A DNA stretch of 64,000 bases. Origin: an uncultured Muribaculaceae bacterium (lineage in GTDB: Bacteria > Bacteroidota > Bacteroidia > Bacteroidales > Muribaculaceae). How positions within the stretch are numbered: the first letter of the stretch is position 1; each line of letters begins with the position of its first letter. Made by a program: the position numbers and the translations under genes. The stretch is taken from NCBI GenBank assembly GCA_910587235.1, contig CAJUKD010000007.1, positions 35,797 to 99,796 of the forward strand. Reading direction: 5' to 3'. The notes under the pieces are model-generated. The model searched no databases. It was given only the letters and a program-made list of their open reading frames with translations, and had not been told where the DNA came from. This document shows positions 1 through 10,700 of this stretch, piece after piece.

Positions 1-258
1 GGTATTGGTAACAACGTCGGACGGAGCTTCCACGCGCGGGTCGCTCAGGGTAATTTGTCCGTTTTCGTCCCAGTAGAGAGTAAGAGCCAGGTCGTTGAGA
101 TGTTCGATGCTGAGGATTATATCTGAACCGGAACTTTCGATTTCGGTGGATGGTGCTCCGCCGGTTGTTATCATCTCACCGTCCTTGTCGCAGGCGCTGA
201 CAGCACCTGCGAGCATGGAGGCAAGGCATATATAATTAAAGGTTTTGTTGAGTTTCAT
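1..258 (-). CDS. SusE-like outer-membrane lipoprotein, N-terminal part
   Basis: This is the first 86 codons of a minus-strand gene whose remainder lies outside the window. The ATG is at 258. The protein opens with a lipoprotein signal ending in a VSAC lipobox at Cys23, followed by a stretch resembling the SusE N-terminal domain (IEHLNDLALTLYWDENGQ). It starts 26 bases after the susD stop, as the fourth gene of the operon hydrolase-susC-susD-susE. SusE-type proteins are surface-exposed starch- or glycan-binding lipoproteins attached to the outer membrane. The family call rests on the short N-terminus and on position, so the substrate cannot be judged. Codon use looks like that of its neighbours. 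Confidence 0.8.
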   Translation of the reverse strand, partial: MKLNKTFNYICLASMLAGAVSACDKDGEMITTGGAPSTEIESSGSDIILSIEHLNDLALTLYWDENGQITLSDPRVEAPSDVVTNT

Positions 259-284
259 GATTTAAAAGCTTTGCGGATGGAGGT

Positions 285-1859
285 TTAGTAAAGCTCGTTT
301 TTGAGATTTGGGTTAGCCGACAGTTCAGCCATTGGGATAGGATAGATATCGTAGCGGGCGTCGGTAGCTTTGCCTTCGGCAGTTCCGCCTTTCCATTCCC
401 AGATGTATTTGCTTCCGGAGAAGGCCTCGAAGCGGATGAGGTCGCTTCGTCGCACAGCCTCGTAGAAGAGTTCGCGTCCGCGTTCGGCCATGAAGAAGTC
501 GGCAGTCATCTGTGCGTCGGAGATATTGCCGGACTCATCGCCGTAGGCGCGTTTGCGCACGTCGTTGACCAGATCAAGAGCTTCGCTGCGGGACATGCCG
601 CCTCCGCCGCGTACGACAGCTTCTGCCGCACTGAGATAGATTTCTGCAAGCCTGAACATTGGATAGTCGGTATCGCAGCCACGCTCGGTCGATACGCTTG
701 ATGCGGCGCCGTCATCGGTAAGGTTTGTCCACTTTTCCGAGCGGAAGCCGGAGGTCTGGAGTGTCATGTCGCTTACGTTCTGGGTAAGTCCGTCGCGGAA
801 AATGAGATTGCGGCTGTCGGCGTCGGCGTTGGTGAACAGATCGCAGAATTGGCTACGCAGACGAAGGTTGCCCCATCCGGTTGCCAGACCGTATTTTGCG
901 GGATCCTGAAGTTCATCGCTTCCGACGGAAGCGGCGGTTATGTATGTTGCCGCTCCCCAGGTTGTGGCGTTGTCGGCATCGGCCACGAAGGCGAATATAA
1001 TTTCGTTGGTCCGTTTGAAGTTGTCGGCATTGAAAAGTTTGGAGTAGTCGCTTTCAAGTGAGTATTTGCCGGAGGCTATTATTTTCTTGGCATAGCTGAT
1101 ACATTCGGTATAATGTTCTGTGCCGGTGTAGACTTTGGCGTTGAGGTTAAGTCGTACGCCAAGTGCCCACAGTGCGGCTTGTCCTGCACGCCCGTAACTG
1201 TTTACTTCGGGCAGCGCATTCTCGATTGCGAGAAGTTCGGAACTGATGAAGTCGTAGAGTTGTGTGCCGTCGTAGGCGGGAGGTATGATTCCCGATGTCG
1301 GTGTGTGTTCGTCTACATACGGACCTTTACGGAAAAGGTCGAGTACGAAATAATAGCTCAGCGCGCGCATGAAACGAGCTTCGGCTGCGTATGTACGTAT
1401 TTCGGCCTGTTCGTCGGCATTGAATCCTCCGATGGAGGCATCGCCGCAGTAGCGAAGGAACTCGTTGCAGAGGGCTATTGAATAATAAAGGCGGTAGTAG
1501 GTGTCGCTGACCCAGATATCTGACGCATCCCAATTCATGTACACAATAGGTTCGAGCTGGTCGCCCGACAGCCATGTGTAAGCTACTTCGTCGGTAGGCG
1601 CTTCCTGCAGATTGAAGATATTTCGGAGAAGAGCCTCGCCCTTGTTGCTGGAAAGATCGACGTTGCTTGCGCGTTCTTGTCCTACAAGACTGTAGGAGCC
1701 GTAGATTTTTGCCAGTACCGAACGGTATCCGTCGATAGTGGAATATACGGTCGTTGAGTTGGCGCCGATAATGGGTTTCTGGTCGAGATCGTCGACACAG
1801 GAGCTGAGGCCCATAAGCATGGCGGCGGCGCCAAGCAGTATGCTGAATATTTTTTTCAT
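285..1859 (-). CDS. susD: SusD/RagB family glycan-binding lipoprotein
   Basis: A 524-residue lipoprotein with signal peptide and lipobox (MGLSSC, Cys at about residue 21). SusD proteins are alpha-helical TPR-like lipoproteins that sit as a lid on the SusC barrel and capture oligosaccharides at the cell surface. The typical N-terminal pattern (LDQKP), the central AEARFMRALSYY helix and the C-terminal FMAERGRELFYEAVRRSDLIRF block with the closing YPIPMAEL..NPNL are all visible. Length is normal for the family. It lies 33 bases downstream of susC and 26 bases upstream of the susE-like gene, so it is surely co-transcribed. The bound glycan cannot be read from the sequence. Confidence 0.95.
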   Translation of the reverse strand: MKKIFSILLGAAAMLMGLSSCVDDLDQKPIIGANSTTVYSTIDGYRSVLAKIYGSYSLVGQERASNVDLSSNKGEALLRNIFNLQEAPTDEVAYTWLSGDQLEPIVYMNWDASDIWVSDTYYRLYYSIALCNEFLRYCGDASIGGFNADEQAEIRTYAAEARFMRALSYYFVLDLFRKGPYVDEHTPTSGIIPPAYDGTQLYDFISSELLAIENALPEVNSYGRAGQAALWALGVRLNLNAKVYTGTEHYTECISYAKKIIASGKYSLESDYSKLFNADNFKRTNEIIFAFVADADNATTWGAATYITAASVGSDELQDPAKYGLATGWGNLRLRSQFCDLFTNADADSRNLIFRDGLTQNVSDMTLQTSGFRSEKWTNLTDDGAASSVSTERGCDTDYPMFRLAEIYLSAAEAVVRGGGGMSRSEALDLVNDVRKRAYGDESGNISDAQMTADFFMAERGRELFYEAVRRSDLIRFEAFSGSKYIWEWKGGTAEGKATDARYDIYPIPMAELSANPNLKNELY

Positions 1860-1892
1860 TGTCTTGTTCGGTGTTGAAAAGGGAAATGTTTT

Positions 1893-4880
1893 TTAGAAGT
1901 TAAGACCTACTGTCAGCGAGTAGGTGCGCGGGCGGGGATAGGACGAATTGTCTATGCCCCATGAACTTTCCGGATCTACACCGCTGTATTTGGTGATGCA
2001 GAACACGTTCTGTACCATTGCCGACAGGTGCAGGTCGAGGCTTTTGTAGATGCGGCCGAAGTTGTAGCTCAGCTGCAGATTGTCCATTTTCAGGAATGAT
2101 GCGTTTTCAAGATAATGGTCGGTCGGGTACTGGCGTTTACGGAACTGTGTGTCGAGGAAGCTTGCCGAGAGGTTGTTTACTCCGCCGGCACTCCATGATG
2201 TACATTCCCATGCCCCCATGTTCGCGGCCGAACCGTTGTAAAGATAGTTGCCTGCCTGGGCGCGCAGCGATGTGCTGAGAGTCCATTTTTTCCATCGCAG
2301 CGATGTGCTGAGTCCGAAAATCCAGTCGGGCGATGAGGAATGAGCGTAATATCTGTCGTCCTCGGTGATGGCTCCGTCGCCGTTGAGGTCGGCATACAGA
2401 CCCTCGATCGGGCGTCCTGTTTCTTCGTCGTAGATCTGCTTGAAGAGTTTGAATGTATTAGGCTTGTAACCGGATTTATATACCATGACGGGTGTCGATT
2501 CCATGAAACCTACGTAGGTGTCGGATGCAGTGCTTCCGGGCACGAGGTCGAGATTCGTTATTTTATTGTCGAGCCAGGTCGCATTGAAGGTGGCAGTCCA
2601 CTGCCAGTCCTTGGTGTCGATGATGTTGGCGTTAAGTGCGATTTCGACACCTTTGCTTGAAACATTGCCGACGTTCATGAGCAACTGTTTGTCGAAGTTG
2701 ATGCCCGCAGGGATAGGCACGGTAGCCAGAAGGTCGTGTGTCTTGCGGGTGAAGTAGTCGACACTGCCGCTAATGCGGCTGTTGAGGAATCCGAAATCTA
2801 TACCGAAGTTCCAGCTCTTGGTGGTTTCCCAACGCAGGTCGCTGTTGTAGGCTGTCGGACGGTAGGTGGGAATCCATTGGCCGTTGAACCAGTAGTACGC
2901 GCCCGGCTGGCTGATGGTATAGGACGGAATATAGCCATAGTCAGCTATACCGTCCTGCTGTCCGGTGACACCGTATGAAGCACGGATTTTGAAATCATTC
3001 ATCACTGTGCGTATATTTTCCCAGAAACTTTCGCCGGCCACACGCCATGCAAGGGCTACGGATGGGAATGTGCCCCATCTGTTGTCTTTTGCAAAGCGGC
3101 TGGAACCGTCGCGACGGAAAGTGGCGGTGAGCAGATAGCGGCTGTCATAGGAATAGTTTAGACGGCCGTAGTATGAAAGCAGGGTATGGCGGGAGTCGTA
3201 TGGCGATGTCATGTTAGTCTGCTCGCCGGCGTCGTTGAATGTAGGATAGGCCGGATAGTCGTTGCGCCAGTACTGGTAGTCGTAACCGACTGTTACATCG
3301 AGTTTTGAATTTATTGCGCTGAAATCCTTATTGTAGTTCGCGTAAACGGTCAGAAGCCTGTTGGTGTTCGTCTGAGGGCCTTGTGTGTAGTGGTAGCCAC
3401 CTGAGTTGTAACCCTGGAAGCTGTTCATGGGCTGGTCGACCGTACGTTCTCCGCGGGAGTAGTCGTATCCGCCGGTCACATGCAGGCGAAGTTCAGGCAG
3501 CGGATGCAGGCGGTAATCCACGTCGAAGTTGCCGACAAAACGCCATACTTTGGAACGGTTGTGGTTCAGTTCGAGCATAGCCAGAGGGTTGGCCAATGCG
3601 CCTTGTGCGGGATGGCCGTTTGCGTCGACCACTTCATGGTAACCTCCGAATAGAGGCTCTCCGGCATCGTTAAGACGGTCGGTGTAGACCGGTTGGGTAG
3701 GATCGTAGGCTCCGGCATTCCAGATTGCTCCGGTGTTGGCGCTGCGGTTGTTGGCATAAGTACCCTTTGCACTCAGGTTGATGCGCAGATGGTCGTTGAA
3801 GAACGAGGGATTGAGATTCAGGTTGGCGGTATATCGCGTCGAGTTGTCGGTTCGCAGTATGCCGTCCTGATACATGGCGCCGAGAGCCACACGGAATGGA
3901 AGCCATTTTGCGGCACGGCCTGAAACAGCCAGAGAGTTGTCTGTGCCGAAGGCATCTTTGAATATTACATCGTTCCAGTCTGTGTCGCGGTCACCGAGAA
4001 GTTGGCGTTGTGCGTCTGTACCGAACATGTCCACGGCTTCGCGGAACTGAGCTGTTGTCAGTTTCGGAGAGAAGCGCGAGGCAGTCGCTACGGAGTTTGT
4101 GGTCGAGAAGCTGACCTTCACGCCGTCGCCTGCACCTTTTTTGGTCGTTATGATAATGACACCGTTGGATGCTCGCGAGCCATAGATGGCGGTTGATGAG
4201 GCATCTTTCAGAATAGTCATGCTTTCGATGTCGTTGGGGTTGATAAGGCTCAGGAAGTTGCCGGCTCCTTCAACGCCTCCTCCTACTTCGAGGGGTACAC
4301 CGTCGAGTACGACCAGCGGGTCGTTGGAAGCGTTGAGCGATGTACCGCCGCGTACGCGTATGGTTGAACTGGAGTTCGGCGAACCGCCATTGTTGGTAAT
4401 CTGTACACCGGCGATTTTACCGTTTATCAGCTCTTCTGGTGAAGAGATGACGCCTTGGTTGAAGTCTTTGTCGCTTATTGTGGCTATTGAGCCGGTGAGG
4501 TCTTCTTTCTTTTGAGAGCCATAACCTATGACTACCATTTCCTGAAGAGCCTCGGAACTGGGTTCGAGGGTGACGTCGATTTTGTCGCCGCTTACTTCTA
4601 CTTCTTTACTTTTGTAGCCTACGTAGGAGAACAGAAGTGATTTTGCTCCTGCAGGCATGGTGATACGGAATTTACCGTCAAGATCGGATGTTACTCCGTT
4701 CTGATGTCCGGGAACTGTTACCGATGCTCCGATCAGCGGTTCTCCGAATTCGTCGACTACGGTGCCGCTGACGTTGCGGCCACTTTGGGCCTGTGCCGTC
4801 ATCGGAATCACCATTGCCAGAAGAAACGGCAGAAAACCGTGAAGGATGAATCCTAAGGTGTTTCTAAGCACTCTTTTCAT
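1893..4880 (-). CDS. susC: SusC/RagA family TonB-dependent outer-membrane receptor
   Basis: A 995-residue TonB-linked transporter importing oligosaccharides across the outer membrane. A signal peptide (cleavage near residue 32, AQAQ) is followed by a carboxypeptidase-regulatory-like domain at about residues 37-110. Next comes a TonB-box-like segment (EMVVIGYGSQKKEDLTGSI), a plug domain with the SusC signature (IRVRGGTSLNASNDPLVVLDGVP), and a beta barrel ending in an aromatic C-terminus (SLTVGLNF). Length is typical. It is preceded by 54 bases after the hydrolase gene and followed by susD. Energy would come from an ExbB/ExbD/TonB complex such as the one at 50.9-54.2 kb. The substrate is unknown. 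Confidence 0.96.
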   Translation of the reverse strand: MKRVLRNTLGFILHGFLPFLLAMVIPMTAQAQSGRNVSGTVVDEFGEPLIGASVTVPGHQNGVTSDLDGKFRITMPAGAKSLLFSYVGYKSKEVEVSGDKIDVTLEPSSEALQEMVVIGYGSQKKEDLTGSIATISDKDFNQGVISSPEELINGKIAGVQITNNGGSPNSSSTIRVRGGTSLNASNDPLVVLDGVPLEVGGGVEGAGNFLSLINPNDIESMTILKDASSTAIYGSRASNGVIIITTKKGAGDGVKVSFSTTNSVATASRFSPKLTTAQFREAVDMFGTDAQRQLLGDRDTDWNDVIFKDAFGTDNSLAVSGRAAKWLPFRVALGAMYQDGILRTDNSTRYTANLNLNPSFFNDHLRINLSAKGTYANNRSANTGAIWNAGAYDPTQPVYTDRLNDAGEPLFGGYHEVVDANGHPAQGALANPLAMLELNHNRSKVWRFVGNFDVDYRLHPLPELRLHVTGGYDYSRGERTVDQPMNSFQGYNSGGYHYTQGPQTNTNRLLTVYANYNKDFSAINSKLDVTVGYDYQYWRNDYPAYPTFNDAGEQTNMTSPYDSRHTLLSYYGRLNYSYDSRYLLTATFRRDGSSRFAKDNRWGTFPSVALAWRVAGESFWENIRTVMNDFKIRASYGVTGQQDGIADYGYIPSYTISQPGAYYWFNGQWIPTYRPTAYNSDLRWETTKSWNFGIDFGFLNSRISGSVDYFTRKTHDLLATVPIPAGINFDKQLLMNVGNVSSKGVEIALNANIIDTKDWQWTATFNATWLDNKITNLDLVPGSTASDTYVGFMESTPVMVYKSGYKPNTFKLFKQIYDEETGRPIEGLYADLNGDGAITEDDRYYAHSSSPDWIFGLSTSLRWKKWTLSTSLRAQAGNYLYNGSAANMGAWECTSWSAGGVNNLSASFLDTQFRKRQYPTDHYLENASFLKMDNLQLSYNFGRIYKSLDLHLSAMVQNVFCITKYSGVDPESSWGIDNSSYPRPRTYSLTVGLNF

Positions 4881-4934
4881 GGTCTTGATTTAATTATTTG
4901 ATTGATAATTGATTTGTATTGTTGCCTATTGCGT

Positions 4935-7466
4935 TTATTCTATCCATATTCCGGCTATGTCAAGTGTTGTGTCTTCATTTCCAGGGCTGACAGCCACTTC
5001 CACGGTCTGAAGATCGGAGAGCCTGAAAGCTTCTGCCGTAGATTCGTCGGGACTGAACCGCCGGCTCAGGAACGAAGGGTAGGGTGCCGGATTAAGTAGC
5101 GTGTCGGAAAGCTTAAGCGACGAGGGACTGATTTTTATTGTAGATCCTGATTTTGCGTCGACGTCGGTGCTGTAACAGAATCCACCTGCTGTGACGAGAT
5201 TTACCGTTACATTCCCGCAGTTTTCGATAGTGCCGAAGCGGATGGCAATCTGCCTGTTGTCGGAGCACTCTGCATGGTCTTTCATGATGTCGGCTACATA
5301 TTTGCCAGCCACGGCTATATCGGTTTGAGCCTGTTTTCCTATATTTATGCGCATAACGTCGGATTCAACAGGCGAACGATGTAGAATACCGAGATTTACG
5401 TCGCTCCATGTTTCCGGAATTGTCGACAGCGACATGCCGTCGTGCCCGGATGCAGGATTAAAAAGAATTATCGGGGCGTCGGGTGCGCTGACGGCGGTGG
5501 TGTAGAATCCTGATTCAGCGTTGTCGTAGTCCCAGTCGAGGGGTGTACCATTTGTGTTATCGGGATAGCATACGGTACTGCCTCCGTCGTGAACCGCTAC
5601 GTTGTACCTAAAACAGTCATTTCCGACATCTTCAGGGTTCACGACGGCGCAATACTCGTATTTGCCTGTTCGTTTCATACGGTACAGGCGGTTATCGTCC
5701 TTCCAAAAACTTACATCTGACGGATATACTGTCAGCGAGTCGGGCTGTCGGGGAGATACGTACGTGGCTTTTATGACTAAGGAATCACCGGCCGCTATTC
5801 TTTTTACAGGCTGATGGACAAGTACAGGTCTGAAATCAGTGAATGTCGGCGCGACATATTCGCCGAGGAGTTTGTAGCCGCCTTCGCCGAATGCTTCGTC
5901 GCTTTTGTGGCGCTTTATGGACTTATTGTCGTTTCCGAGAATCCATACACCAGGCATGAAAGAGGCCTTGCTGTCTTGTGCCTGCCCTTCGGAACCCTCG
6001 AAGTTACGGAATACGAAATCGGCCGACAGGCCGGGGATATTGAAAATCATTTCAACCGGAGAGTTTATGACTTCGCCTACGCTGCGGTCAAGCGACGGCT
6101 TGACGAACGGATCTTTTGTCAGAATTACGTCAGGCATGATTTCAAGACGCCAGCATCCGTCGGCAAGACGGTCGAGAAAATAGGCTCCGAGTCCGTCGGT
6201 TCGTACCAGAGGCGACTGGCCCACGCCTGCAATCTGCTGTATCTTTTTGCCTTTTCCGGCAGGAGCAATGTCGCAGTCGTTTGTGTGGAAGTATTTTATT
6301 CCGTCGTTCATTGCGGCCAGATTGCGCCGTGAACTTACCGTGAATGCGTCGAATACGGTATCGACGGGATATTTGCCGAAATCCTTGCCTTTTGGAACCT
6401 TACGCATCACTTCCGCGGCAATCATCATTCCGATCGCCTTGCCCGGAGTGTATGCAAGGTTGAGGAAATGGGTCTGGTATTCGCTGTTATGGCGTGCCAT
6501 GTCTATAGGATCGTAGGCAAACTGCGTTACCCAGTCGAAACCGGCTTTGCGGAAAGTGCGTGCTGCTGCCGGATAAAGGTATGTGTCGAGTGCGTCGGCC
6601 GGATCATATTCGTAGATTACTTTTGCCATTCTCTCGAACCCGTTCACAGTATCGAACGGTATGTCGTAGGCGTCAAGGACGGGCAGGAAATTGCCGTGGC
6701 GGGTTTTGCCGTTGACAAGACCGGTAGGATACCATTGGTATGTGGTGCCGTCGATTTTTGCGTCGAAGAACGCCTGTGTGCGCCAGAGATTGTGGGACAC
6801 ATTGTATAATATATCTTTTTCCCATCCTGTGTCGCGCAGGGCTGAAACCATTCGGTCGACGTAGGCCGTGATCTCTGAGTGAGTTCCGGAGTGGCATGGT
6901 TCGTTGTTTATCTCTATGGCTATGATAGCAGGATCGGAAGCATAGCTGATTCCGGTAAGCGGATTGATATGTGCGGCAAGTGCTCTGATATAATGTTCCT
7001 GTGCGTCGACAGCAGATGCTGTGTCGTGAATCCGGCATTTTTCGTATCGGTAGCTGAAAGCCCCGTTCGGATCGTTGTTGCGTTCGGGATAGCCGTTGCC
7101 GAAATTTGTCTGGGCGGTAAGGATAATGGCTATGCCTCGTTTTTCAAGAGAGGCTATAAGATAGTCGAGTAAAGCCAGGTGTTCGTTGTCGATAAGATTT
7201 CCGTCGGCATCGCTCAGTTCAACATCCCACAGGTGGAGCCGGAACGCGTTCAGACCGAGTCGTGACATGTGGTAGACGTCGCGGTCGATGGCTGTGCGGT
7301 GGTTCACTCCGAGCCGGTCAAGCGCGCGGTAGGCGTGGGCAAAAGGCACGGTGTAGTTCGTTCCATAGTATGCTTTGCCGCAGGGTAGCGCTCCTGACAG
7401 AAGCGTAACGAAAAGAAACAGCATTGTTGTCAGTAACAATGTTCGTTTGAGAGGCATGGTATTCAA
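4935..7466 (-). CDS. Secreted GH-A clan (GH5-like) glycoside hydrolase
   Basis: An 843-residue exported protein with an N-terminal hydrophobic signal (residues 8-28). Residues 35-400 look like a (beta/alpha)8 barrel of clan GH-A: the NEP motif (IEINNEP, Glu189) fits the acid/base, and Glu286 in VIYEYDPAD is a candidate nucleophile. Residues 400-843 look like beta-sandwich or carbohydrate-binding modules; these are unassigned. It is the first gene of the SusC/SusD operon and diverges from the hybrid regulator gene, so it is probably the locus's signature enzyme. I cannot assign a GH family number or a substrate with confidence; beta-glucan, mannan or galactan are all possible. A hydrolase placed upstream of susC is less common than downstream. 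Confidence 0.82.
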   Translation of the reverse strand: MNTMPLKRTLLLTTMLFLFVTLLSGALPCGKAYYGTNYTVPFAHAYRALDRLGVNHRTAIDRDVYHMSRLGLNAFRLHLWDVELSDADGNLIDNEHLALLDYLIASLEKRGIAIILTAQTNFGNGYPERNNDPNGAFSYRYEKCRIHDTASAVDAQEHYIRALAAHINPLTGISYASDPAIIAIEINNEPCHSGTHSEITAYVDRMVSALRDTGWEKDILYNVSHNLWRTQAFFDAKIDGTTYQWYPTGLVNGKTRHGNFLPVLDAYDIPFDTVNGFERMAKVIYEYDPADALDTYLYPAAARTFRKAGFDWVTQFAYDPIDMARHNSEYQTHFLNLAYTPGKAIGMMIAAEVMRKVPKGKDFGKYPVDTVFDAFTVSSRRNLAAMNDGIKYFHTNDCDIAPAGKGKKIQQIAGVGQSPLVRTDGLGAYFLDRLADGCWRLEIMPDVILTKDPFVKPSLDRSVGEVINSPVEMIFNIPGLSADFVFRNFEGSEGQAQDSKASFMPGVWILGNDNKSIKRHKSDEAFGEGGYKLLGEYVAPTFTDFRPVLVHQPVKRIAAGDSLVIKATYVSPRQPDSLTVYPSDVSFWKDDNRLYRMKRTGKYEYCAVVNPEDVGNDCFRYNVAVHDGGSTVCYPDNTNGTPLDWDYDNAESGFYTTAVSAPDAPIILFNPASGHDGMSLSTIPETWSDVNLGILHRSPVESDVMRINIGKQAQTDIAVAGKYVADIMKDHAECSDNRQIAIRFGTIENCGNVTVNLVTAGGFCYSTDVDAKSGSTIKISPSSLKLSDTLLNPAPYPSFLSRRFSPDESTAEAFRLSDLQTVEVAVSPGNEDTTLDIAGIWIE

Positions 7467-7504
7467 AGGTGTTGTTTTGTGTCAGTAGAATTTTTTTCTG
7501 AACA

Positions 7505-7512
7505 CAAAATTA
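7505..7512 (-). promoter_or_regulatory. Bacteroidota -7 box for the glycan operon
   Basis: The minus strand reads TAATTTTG, matching the TAnnTTTG consensus recognised by the Bacteroidota primary sigma factor. It lies 39 bases upstream of the hydrolase ATG at 7466. No good TTTG -33 element is seen at the usual distance, as expected for an activator-dependent promoter. Confidence 0.5.
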
Positions 7513-7702
7513 ACTTAATGCGTTTGATGATAAAAGTACAGAACGGACAGATTAGGCAACAAAATGGACAATGGTGAAATCATTGCCTGAAATGTCTACA
7601 GAGGGCTTTGATGTCCGGTTAATGTGCATTTTGGATTGTTCTTTTTTCCTATCAGTCTTTGATTTTAGCGTATGCTTTTTTCGTGGCTTATGGAAAAAAG
7701 CG

Positions 7703-7710
7703 TACATTTG
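7703..7710 (+). promoter_or_regulatory. -7 box for the hybrid two-component regulator
   Basis: TACATTTG matches TAnnTTTG and ends 18 bases before the ATG at 7729, giving a short leader of about 10-13 bases. A T-rich stretch lies near the expected -33 position. Confidence 0.6.
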
Positions 7711-7728
7711 CGATAACAGAATATCACC

Positions 7729-10700
7729 ATGAAAAATAAGATTCTGACAATCCTTTTTCTTGTTTCCGGCATATTTTCAGCCGTAGCAGTCACCACTCCT
7801 CCATTGTCGTGGCACAACTGTCGGATAGCCGGCGCAACGCGTACGGTTTATAGTATGCACCGTTCGGCAGCGTCGGGGCGTATGTATCTTGGGACTAACA
7901 GCGGCCTTTTCAGTTTTGACGGTTTCGATGCGCGTGCCGTCCGTCTTGGCGAAGATTGGTTTCATGCTCAGGTATATGCCATAACCGAACTTCCTGACGG
8001 ACGATGTTTCATAGGTACCAATAATGGCCTTTTCCGTCTGTCGCATCCTGCAGATGCCGGATGGCCCGAAACCCTTGTTCCTGCGTCAGGACCTTTTCCG
8101 GAAGAGATAAGGACGATGGTATGGTGGAATTCGGAACTGTGGATAGGTTCGTTGCGCGGTTTGTGGCGTTATGATCCGGATAAAGAAAAAACGGAACGTG
8201 TCAGTTCGACGAATCTGTCGCATGATGCGGTCTATGCGCTTATGCCGGCTCCTGACGGGCGTCGGCTTTTCATAGGTACCTATGACGGTTTGTGCTGCTA
8301 CGATGCTTTCGACGAGGTGTTTACACATTTGCCGCTTGCGGTCGGAAGCGGCGGCAACACTTTTGTCAATGCGTTGGCAATACTGCAATCGTCCTCGTTA
8401 TTGCTGGTAGGTACGGAAAAAGGTCTTATAGAATTCGATATGCTATCGGCTTCATCCCGTCGTCTGACGGAATTTGACGGTTACGGAGTTAAAGCTCTTG
8501 CGGTTGATGTTTCTGCCAGACGTCTGATTGCCGGGACTGAAAACGGCTTGCTTATAATCAATCCTGCCGAACCGAATGAAATGTCGGTACAATGTCGTCA
8601 TGATTCGCGCAATCCTACCTCGCTTGCAAATAATGTGGTGTGGTCGCTTTTTGTAGATCCATACGGCAATGTATGGGCCGGAACCGAGATGGGGGTGTCT
8701 ATAGCTAATCTTGACTCGCCGGTCACTGCAGTGTCGCTTGCCGATATAACCAACCGTTTTGACGGCCAGCAGGTATATTCCATGCTTCGCGACAGTCATG
8801 GCGATTTTTGGCTTGGCGGGACAAACGGTGTGATACGAATTCCCGACGGCGCTGCGCCGGCACAATGGTTCATGCCCGGGAACCGTATGCGTGATCTGTC
8901 GCACAGTAGGGTGAGGCGGATTTATGAAAGTTCGGCCGGCGACTTGCTGGTTGCCGGCGACGGTGGTCTGAACCGTTTTGACCGTGCCAAAGGGCGTTTC
9001 GACAATTATCGCATAACGGACAGGTCCCATCGCTATATGGCGAACTGGATTTATGGTGTTGTCGAGGATACCGCGAGGGCGGAACTATGGACCGGCAGTT
9101 ATCTCGGAGGAGTAATGGCTACGGCGCTTGACAAGTTTCGTCCGGGCGGAGGGACAGTGGTCGCTGATTCACTTCTGAAGTGTTCGAACTCTTCCGCTGG
9201 AGATCTTATAAGCGACATTGTCAGTGACATCCGCGGAAATAAATGGGTTCTTCTTTTCCGCGACAGTACAGTGTACCGTATCGACGCACATTCCGGCATC
9301 AGTAAGAGTGTTGATATCAAGGATGCGACTGGGTATTATCCTACAGCTATCACCCGCGACCGGCAGGGACGCATATGGGTGGCACATTCTTATGGCGCCG
9401 TAATGCTTGGTGCCGACGGCTCTATAGAGTCCAAGGTGGATTTTTCAGATATTCCGTCAGCGATTGAGAACGAAGGTGTCAGCGCTTTTGCCCCCGTAGG
9501 TAAAGAAATATGGGTGGCGTTGTCGGACGGAGTACGTGCGATAGATACAGAAACTATGACATCAAGAATGCTTTCGCTTCCGGCGAAACAATATACGTCG
9601 ATATACTACGATCCGAAAACACGTCGTGCCATACTTGGCGCTGTCGATGAACTGATAGTAGCAGATCCGGCCGGAATACGTTCGTTGAGCGAAGGATATG
9701 GGCATGTCTGCATATCACATATCGAAACGGCTGAAGGTGAAGTAGCTCCTGATGTCGATGTAGTGTCGCTTCCATACGGACGTAACTCTATCGATGTGTT
9801 TCTTACGGCAGAGAATATCTCGGGTATGAGTTTTCCGCGTTTCCGTTATCGCATTGCCGATCTCGACAGTACGTGGACCATACTTGCCGAAGGTGACAAC
9901 CGGATACGCCTCAGTGCATTACCCTCGGGTAAACATCGCCTTGAGATGCAGATAAACGGTATTGCCGATAGTTTCCGGCATATCAATATCAATGTGGCGT
10001 CGCCATGGTTTATGACATGGCCTGCGATAGCTGCATATATTTTTATTCTGGCATTTATTGTAAGTGTGCTTGAGTTCAACCAGCGCCGAAGACATCGCCG
10101 CAGCCTTGAGGCGGTAGAGCGTCAGGCCGCGCTGGAGCAGGTCGAGGAGCGTTTGTCGTTTCTTACCAATATATCGCATGAGCTGAAAACTCCGCTTTCC
10201 ATGATAATAGGGCCGCTTAGCCGCCTGCGCGATGCTGCGGCTCCGGTCGGGGAAGATACCGTACGTCACAACATAGATGTGGCTTATGATGCGGCTATAC
10301 GTCTTAATGAATTGATACACCGGACTGTGGAAATAAACCGTCTGGATGTGCCCACTGAAAACATGCTGATCTATTCCCGTATAGATGCCGTGGAGTTCTG
10401 TCGTTCTATCTTCGAGAGCTATCGGGAGGCATATCCTGAACGTCATTTCGTATTCTCTTCGGATGATGCCTCATTGCCGGCGGAGGTCGATGCGGTAAAA
10501 CTAGAATCGATTCTGAACAATCTGCTGTCGAATGCGGTGAAATATTCCCATAAGGACTCGACAATAAGCTGTTCTGTGCGTAATTTCGGTCCGGATATGG
10601 AGATAAGTGTTTCCGACGACGGTATAGGTATTCCTCTTTCCGAGCAGAAACTGATATTCCAGCGTTTGTATCGTTCTTCCGCTTCGTCGGATATGAGTGA

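Larger units (their letters stand above)
7467..7728. promoter_or_regulatory. Divergent promoter region between glycan operon and its regulator
   Basis: This 262-base gap has no ORF. It holds a minus-strand -7-like box at 7505-7512 (TAATTTTG on the minus strand), 39 bases before the hydrolase start, and a plus-strand box TACATTTG at 7703-7710, 18 bases before the regulator ATG. Between them is a 6-bp dyad (AGGCAA at 7554-7559, TTGCCT at 7583-7588) that could be part of a regulator-binding site; this is inference. Hybrid two-component regulators of this type usually activate the adjacent susCD operon. Confidence 0.6.
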
